DNA of 8,757 nucleotides, taken from Flavobacteriales bacterium (GTDB taxonomy: Bacteria > Bacteroidota > Bacteroidia > Flavobacteriales_D > Sanyastnellaceae). The position numbers were made by a program, and so were the translations under genes. Position 1 is the first letter of the stretch. Each line of letters opens with the position of its first letter. Shown one piece after another: positions 4,791 through 8,757 of this stretch. The stretch lies in assembly GCA_027488055.1 (NCBI GenBank), contig JAIYCK010000280.1:1-8757 (forward strand). Reading direction: 5' to 3'. The notes under the pieces are model-generated. The model had not been told where the DNA came from and made no database searches. It worked only from the letters and a program-made list of their open reading frames with translations.

Positions 4791-5723
4791 TCAGAATTTC
4801 ATAGAGAAATCAATGGAAGGAAATACCTCATTATAGGAATTCGGTTGCATTATACCAATAGCTCCAATCATCAAATTGCCGCGCTTGAAGTCAAAATTGA
4901 ATGCTAAGTGAGGATATTGAAGGAAGTATATACTGTAATCTGCGCTGTAGATAGGATAAGACATGAAGTAACTATATCTTTTTTTGGGAATCATAATGTT
5001 TTCGAAAAACAAACTGAATTTTCGAGTTACTAGAAACCTGCATCCGTATTGAAGTGATGGCGCTATGAGCGGAACACTTTGCATTTCAGAATCATTCGAT
5101 GAGTTTGAGTATTGTCTTATCCTTTGTATGCCGTAACCTATTCCGCCGCTAATATTCCAGCGACCATGGGAATACGTAATAACGGATCTACCATGGAAAA
5201 GGATTGAATTAAAAACGGGTTTAGGCAACCAATTTTTGGTTTCAATTGCTGCCACATTCATTTCTAAATTGACATACATACGTTCACTAAGCCGACCACC
5301 AATGGCAACAAAGGTATGTGGCATTTCAGGATCCTCTGCATCTAACATGGACAACAGTCCAGCACCAATACCGGCGGTAATATTTTTTGTTATGCCAACA
5401 ACAACTCGGGAAAAACCAACTAAGGATAGCTGAGCGTATCCATTTCCTTTTCCCAGGGGGATAGCAGTAGATGTAAATCCATATCGGCTTTGCAAAATCC
5501 TTGGATCGGCTCTGAGGTATGAACGCATTCTGATGGTGCCACTCAGTTGGGTCACTGCGGTGTCTTTAGGAATGTTGTTGTGCTGTGCCGATTTATTTGA
5601 ATTTCGATTCTGAATTCCATGTTTGGGATTTTCTTTGGCAATCGCTTGCGTTGATAAGGAAATCAACACCAAAAGCAAAACGAAAATCCGATGTGGGACG
5701 AAATTTGAATTCGTTGCGATCAT
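4791..5723 (-). CDS. Predicted outer-membrane beta-barrel protein, function unknown
   Basis: About 310 residues from the ATG at 5723, chosen because it puts a classic signal peptide first: charged start, hydrophobic core FVLLLVLISLSTQAIA, and a cleavage site near AIA-KE. An ATG at 5765 would prefix 14 unneeded residues. After a polar linker the protein has RYGFTSTAIPLGKGNGYAQLS, then repeated amphipathic stretches with Gly and aromatic residues, ending in SIDFSMKF. The terminal Phe and alternating pattern fit an outer-membrane barrel. The RY-F-SxxAIPL-KGxGY segment followed by a GITxNxxxGxGxGL segment recalls a family of Bacteroidota barrel proteins of unknown role that I know only from memory. 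It follows the M61 gene by 68 bases and may be its third cistron or a separate gene. Three 60-base stretches I counted inside it (4861-5040) are about 30-40% G+C, against about 48-53% for single stretches in the two genes upstream. Confidence 0.68.
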   Translation of the reverse strand: MIATNSNFVPHRIFVLLLVLISLSTQAIAKENPKHGIQNRNSNKSAQHNNIPKDTAVTQLSGTIRMRSYLRADPRILQSRYGFTSTAIPLGKGNGYAQLSLVGFSRVVVGITKNITAGIGAGLLSMLDAEDPEMPHTFVAIGGRLSERMYVNLEMNVAAIETKNWLPKPVFNSILFHGRSVITYSHGRWNISGGIGYGIQRIRQYSNSSNDSEMQSVPLIAPSLQYGCRFLVTRKFSLFFENIMIPKKRYSYFMSYPIYSADYSIYFLQYPHLAFNFDFKRGNLMIGAIGIMQPNSYNEVFPSIDFSMKF

Positions 5724-5791
5724 ACAATTTGATGGTTTTATAAATGCTGTGAATCTTCGTCCCAATCAAGCACGGATGCCTGCGTGTGGGT

Positions 5792-7459
5792 TTAAATTTT
5801 ACTCACTGTCATTTTATACAACCAAACCTTGCCATCCCCCCACAATTGGGTCTGACGCAATTCACCTTTGCGCAAGAACAACAGATTCAGATCACCTTCG
5901 AATTGGCGCAACAAATGCTGGAAATTTTTATACGGCGCGACTCCATTGATGGTCATGATTTCATCACCGATCCAAAGTCCAGATTCATCCGCTGGTGAAT
6001 GCTCAACCACGGATGTAACAACCGCTTTGCCAATGCTTGTAGCAACGCTGAGTCCATATGCCGACGCACTCCATGTTGTGGCAGGTTGACGCGACATTTC
6101 ATAGCCAAAGACTTTGAGTGCGGCAGTGATAAATGGCTCGTAATCTTTCGTGTCATAAACGATGTCGTTGAATAGGCCTGACAAATCGATTCCTGCTACT
6201 TCATTCACCAAGGCCATATAATCATTGTCGGAATACCCTTTTTTCATTTTTCCAAAACGCTCATACATCAAACGCATTACATCATCAAGACTCTTCGTCT
6301 GCTTCGTGTGAAAACGAATCATGGCGTCGGTAATGAGCGCAATGAGCGCGCCTTCGTTGTAAATGGATACTTTGCGCCATGGCACGCCGGGTGTGTAGCC
6401 ATCCAGCCAAGTGTCAATACTGGAACCGGCAACTGACAAGTGCTTGCGCCCGTTGTTATCAAAATGCTTCTGCAACCAATCGGCCAAAACCTCACACCAT
6501 TCTTGATCACTGAATAATCCAGCGCGGTGCAACAGCATATCTCCATAATAGGTAGTCACGCCCTCGGTCACATATCCAAGCTGCGAATAGTTTTCGCGGG
6601 TATAGTCATAAGGCATCATTTCAATCGGACGAATGTTCTTCACATTCCACGTATGGAACAACTCATGGCTACTTATACCCAACAAATCTTTGAATAAATG
6701 GTCTTGCTGGAAGTCCGCGGCTGGCCCCATAGCGATCAAGGTGCTATTGGTGTGTTCGACACCATGGCGCACAAAGTAGGGGGTGAATTGATATAGAAAA
6801 TGATAGTCTTGGCAGGGCAAATCACCAAAAATCTGCAATTGGGCACGCGTGAATTTTTGGAAACCTTCCACGAGCCTTGCCTCATCTAGCTTCACATTTC
6901 CTTGGATCCATATATGATACGTGACAAATTGCTCCTCATAGGATAAATGGCGTAAATCGCGCGAAGTGATCAATGGAGCATCAGCCAATTCGTCAAAGTG
7001 AGCCGCTGATAAGGTGTGTTTGCTAGGTTGCTTCAAACCACAGGCGATGTCGTAATCCGCCGGTAAATCCAACTGGATGGTATACGGTAGTTGTGGCGCA
7101 TCTGGTCGAAAGAAAAAACAATTGACTGGATTGATCTGCAATTGATCTTCGTCGAGGTAGGTGGATCCCGCATTCAGTTCATTTGCATAATAAGCATACC
7201 GAATGATCACTCGGTTTGTGTTTTCGCATTGCACCACCCATTGGTCTTTGGTGTTTTTTCGAAATGACAGCGGTCGATTGTCTTCATCTGTGCATCGCCA
7301 ATTGAGTATGTTTTTGGCGAAGTTGCCAAGTTCATAGCGTCCTGGGCGCCAAGCTGCAAGCTGAAGTGTCAGTACATTGATGCCATCTGTTTCGAAAATG
7401 CCTTCGAAGTGAACGTAGTGGCGGTGTGGTTGCGGAATCCGAACAGAATAGTGAATCAT
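5792..7459 (-). CDS. M61-family (glycyl aminopeptidase-like) metallopeptidase with PDZ domain
   Basis: A 555-residue zinc peptidase. The N-terminal half is the beta-sandwich typical of M61 proteins (YSVRIPQPHRHYVHFEGIF, AAWRPGRYELGNFAKNI, FFFRPDAPQLPYTIQLDLP). The catalytic core has H265-E266-L-F-H269-T-W-N-V-K-N-I-R-P, where HExxH supplies two zinc ligands and the catalytic Glu. E299 in YVTEGVTTYYGD is the probable third ligand. A PDZ-like domain occupies about residues 465-528 (AVVTSVVEHSPADESGLWIGDEIMTINGV). Family members act as aminopeptidases, with glycine or acidic preference reported for some; the preference here is unknown. No signal peptide is visible, so it may be cytoplasmic. This contrasts with its probable operon partner, a PafA-like phosphatase whose stop codon lies 6 bases upstream of this ATG. 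No Shine-Dalgarno sequence is evident. Confidence 0.92.
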   Translation of the reverse strand: MIHYSVRIPQPHRHYVHFEGIFETDGINVLTLQLAAWRPGRYELGNFAKNILNWRCTDEDNRPLSFRKNTKDQWVVQCENTNRVIIRYAYYANELNAGSTYLDEDQLQINPVNCFFFRPDAPQLPYTIQLDLPADYDIACGLKQPSKHTLSAAHFDELADAPLITSRDLRHLSYEEQFVTYHIWIQGNVKLDEARLVEGFQKFTRAQLQIFGDLPCQDYHFLYQFTPYFVRHGVEHTNSTLIAMGPAADFQQDHLFKDLLGISSHELFHTWNVKNIRPIEMMPYDYTRENYSQLGYVTEGVTTYYGDMLLHRAGLFSDQEWCEVLADWLQKHFDNNGRKHLSVAGSSIDTWLDGYTPGVPWRKVSIYNEGALIALITDAMIRFHTKQTKSLDDVMRLMYERFGKMKKGYSDNDYMALVNEVAGIDLSGLFNDIVYDTKDYEPFITAALKVFGYEMSRQPATTWSASAYGLSVATSIGKAVVTSVVEHSPADESGLWIGDEIMTINGVAPYKNFQHLLRQFEGDLNLLFLRKGELRQTQLWGDGKVWLYKMTVSKI

Positions 7460-7465
7460 ACACGT

Positions 7466-8757
7466 TTATTTGCGCTGAATAGCTTCTAATATAGGTTGGC
7501 CAATGCTCGCATTGGGGTAACTCATTTGACAAATGGCTGCAATGGTAGCAGCAATGTCTGTGATGGCATAGGGCTTATGTGTGGCTCCTGGTTCAACACC
7601 CCAACCGTAAAATAGGGCGGGTACATGAGTATCATAGCGATACGGTGAACCATGTGTGGTGCCTTGCATCCCATATTCAATGTAACCGGGTTCGAGGATG
7701 TAAATGAGATCACCAGAGCGTTCGGGGTCGAATCCCAATTGCACCGCATCGGCCAATGGATGGCGTAACATACCTGTCATCAAATTGTGTTTGGTAAAAG
7801 CGGTAGCAATCGATGGCTGGGTCACCAACCATTCAGCTGCGCGCAATTGTGCATCTTTGGGTGAAATGTTCTTGGAGGCAAGCAAGGCTTGATTGAAGAA
7901 AATATTGCAATTGCTTTCGTTCACAATCCAATCGCCTGCGCCGTACCATTCGATCATTTTATTTTCCATCGCCATTTCAATTTGGTCGCTCTTCCAATAG
8001 CCACCAGCGGCCTGCTCAGTGGTGGTAAAGCTAGGCGTAGGTGCGCCTCCGTGATCGGCGCTAAGAAATACGAGGTATTTATTTTTACCTACTTGGGTGT
8101 CCAAGAAGTTTAATAAATCTGCTATATCACGGTCCAAGCGGAGATAACAGTCTTGGATTTCACGCGAGTGAATACCGAATTGATGACCCACGTAGTCGGT
8201 GGCAGAAAAACTCAAGCAGAGTAAATCGGTGAATGCATCCGCACCCATATTTTCGCCTGCGATCGCTGCTTTAGCAAATGAAGCAGTAAGGGTGTTTCCA
8301 AAAGGGGTCGCTTTGAGTAGGTCGTATTGTCCATTGGTCGAGGCCAAGGCAGCCATGTCATAAGGAAATACAGGTCGAGTGGTGCCTTTGAATGGCATTT
8401 CATAAGCGTTGTTATCGTCCATGCTTTCGTCGTAGGTCGCTTCGTCTTTGAGCAATGACCAAGTGGCTTGCATGTATTTGCTTGCTTCGCCATCAGCATT
8501 AAATTTTGCAACCCATGAGGGCAAAGCGTTTCCATACCAATTGGATGTAGCCCAAGCTCCTTCGCTTCCGCCGATAAACCAATATGCTGCATCAGCTGTG
8601 CGCCCTGCGGTCAAGATGGCGCCGCGGTCTTTGAGTGCGATTCCGATCACCTTTGAACGGTTGTTGGTTGCGAGTTTGATTTCATCGCCCAAGGTGGATG
8701 ACAGTAAATAGTGTGGAGACATTTTGCAGCCTGCACTTTGGCTACCTACTCCAGTGG
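7466..8757 (-). CDS. PafA-like alkaline phosphatase, 5' end outside window
   Basis: The frame stays open to the window edge: before the Met at 8722 it reads TGVGSQSAGCKMSP, a conserved stretch of PafA-like phosphatases, so that Met is internal. About 430 residues are visible of an expected 540 or so. The alkaline phosphatase superfamily metal site can be followed: D-Y-V-G-H (Asp at 8197, His at 8185), S-A-D-H-G-G (Asp at 8056, His at 8053) and T-H-G-S-P-Y (His at 7654). The K-D-R triplet (Lys at 8632, Arg at 8626) corresponds to the substrate-contacting Lys and Arg of PafA, favouring a phosphate monoesterase over a diesterase. The nucleophilic Thr and the signal peptide should lie in the missing N terminus, so export is expected from the family only. 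In Bacteroidota such enzymes release phosphate from organic monoesters and are often insensitive to phosphate repression. The M61 gene starts 6 bases downstream. Confidence 0.88.
   Translation of the reverse strand, partial: TGVGSQSAGCKMSPHYLLSSTLGDEIKLATNNRSKVIGIALKDRGAILTAGRTADAAYWFIGGSEGAWATSNWYGNALPSWVAKFNADGEASKYMQATWSLLKDEATYDESMDDNNAYEMPFKGTTRPVFPYDMAALASTNGQYDLLKATPFGNTLTASFAKAAIAGENMGADAFTDLLCLSFSATDYVGHQFGIHSREIQDCYLRLDRDIADLLNFLDTQVGKNKYLVFLSADHGGAPTPSFTTTEQAAGGYWKSDQIEMAMENKMIEWYGAGDWIVNESNCNIFFNQALLASKNISPKDAQLRAAEWLVTQPSIATAFTKHNLMTGMLRHPLADAVQLGFDPERSGDLIYILEPGYIEYGMQGTTHGSPYRYDTHVPALFYGWGVEPGATHKPYAITDIAATIAAICQMSYPNASIGQPILEAIQRK

Noticed and set aside
7704..8113. Plus-strand open frames across the PafA-like gene
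   Set aside because: They are short, lack motifs and overlap each other in different frames opposite a conserved phosphatase; they are antisense shadows.
1..8757. Mobile element, CRISPR array, toxin-antitoxin, defence or biosynthetic system
   Set aside because: I saw no transposase, integrase, regularly spaced direct repeats, paired small genes or clustered synthases. The gene content is housekeeping, so I do not claim a new system.

Overview
The window looks like an ordinary stretch of a Bacteroidota chromosome. The evidence is the set of protein families: a PafA-type phosphatase, an M61 peptidase without a visible signal peptide, a beta-barrel protein of a type common in the phylum, and pyrE divergent from a Nudix gene and followed by an SRPBCC gene. 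Promoter-like TAnnTTTG / TTG motifs, the lack of clear Shine-Dalgarno sequences and a tRNA without an encoded CCA agree with this. Genus cannot be read from the sequence. Base composition is mid-range, except for one clearly AT-richer gene at 4791-5723.

Layout. Bases 1-471 are the C-terminal half of a thioredoxin reductase. Its stop overlaps the start of an exported zinc D,D-carboxypeptidase of the M15/VanY type (471-1316). A convergent tRNA-His with its own intrinsic terminator follows (1413-1523). A short region rich in inverted repeats (1524-1740) appears to hold back-to-back promoters for the tRNA (minus) and for a GT4-type glycosyltransferase (plus, 1741-2874). The glycosyltransferase converges with a Nudix hydrolase (minus, 2871-3536), and their stop codons overlap. 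The Nudix gene is divergent from pyrE (3538-4200) with one base between the start codons. A small SRPBCC-fold protein follows pyrE (4230-4631). The right half is a minus-strand series, in transcription order: PafA-like alkaline phosphatase (5' end outside the window), M61 peptidase with a PDZ domain, then a small predicted outer-membrane barrel protein. The first two lie 6 bases apart; the third is 68 bases further on.

Functionally this is a mix of housekeeping genes: thiol redox balance, peptidoglycan trimming, tRNA supply, UMP synthesis, and phosphate and peptide scavenging. I found no mobile element, CRISPR array, toxin-antitoxin pair, defence system or biosynthetic cluster, and nothing I would call a previously undescribed system. 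The points most worth a second look are the dense dyads between tRNA-His and the glycosyltransferase, the spacer-less pyrE/Nudix divergence, the extra N-terminal region of the Nudix protein, a missing basic residue in the NADPH-binding motif of the thioredoxin reductase, and the compositionally distinct barrel gene.
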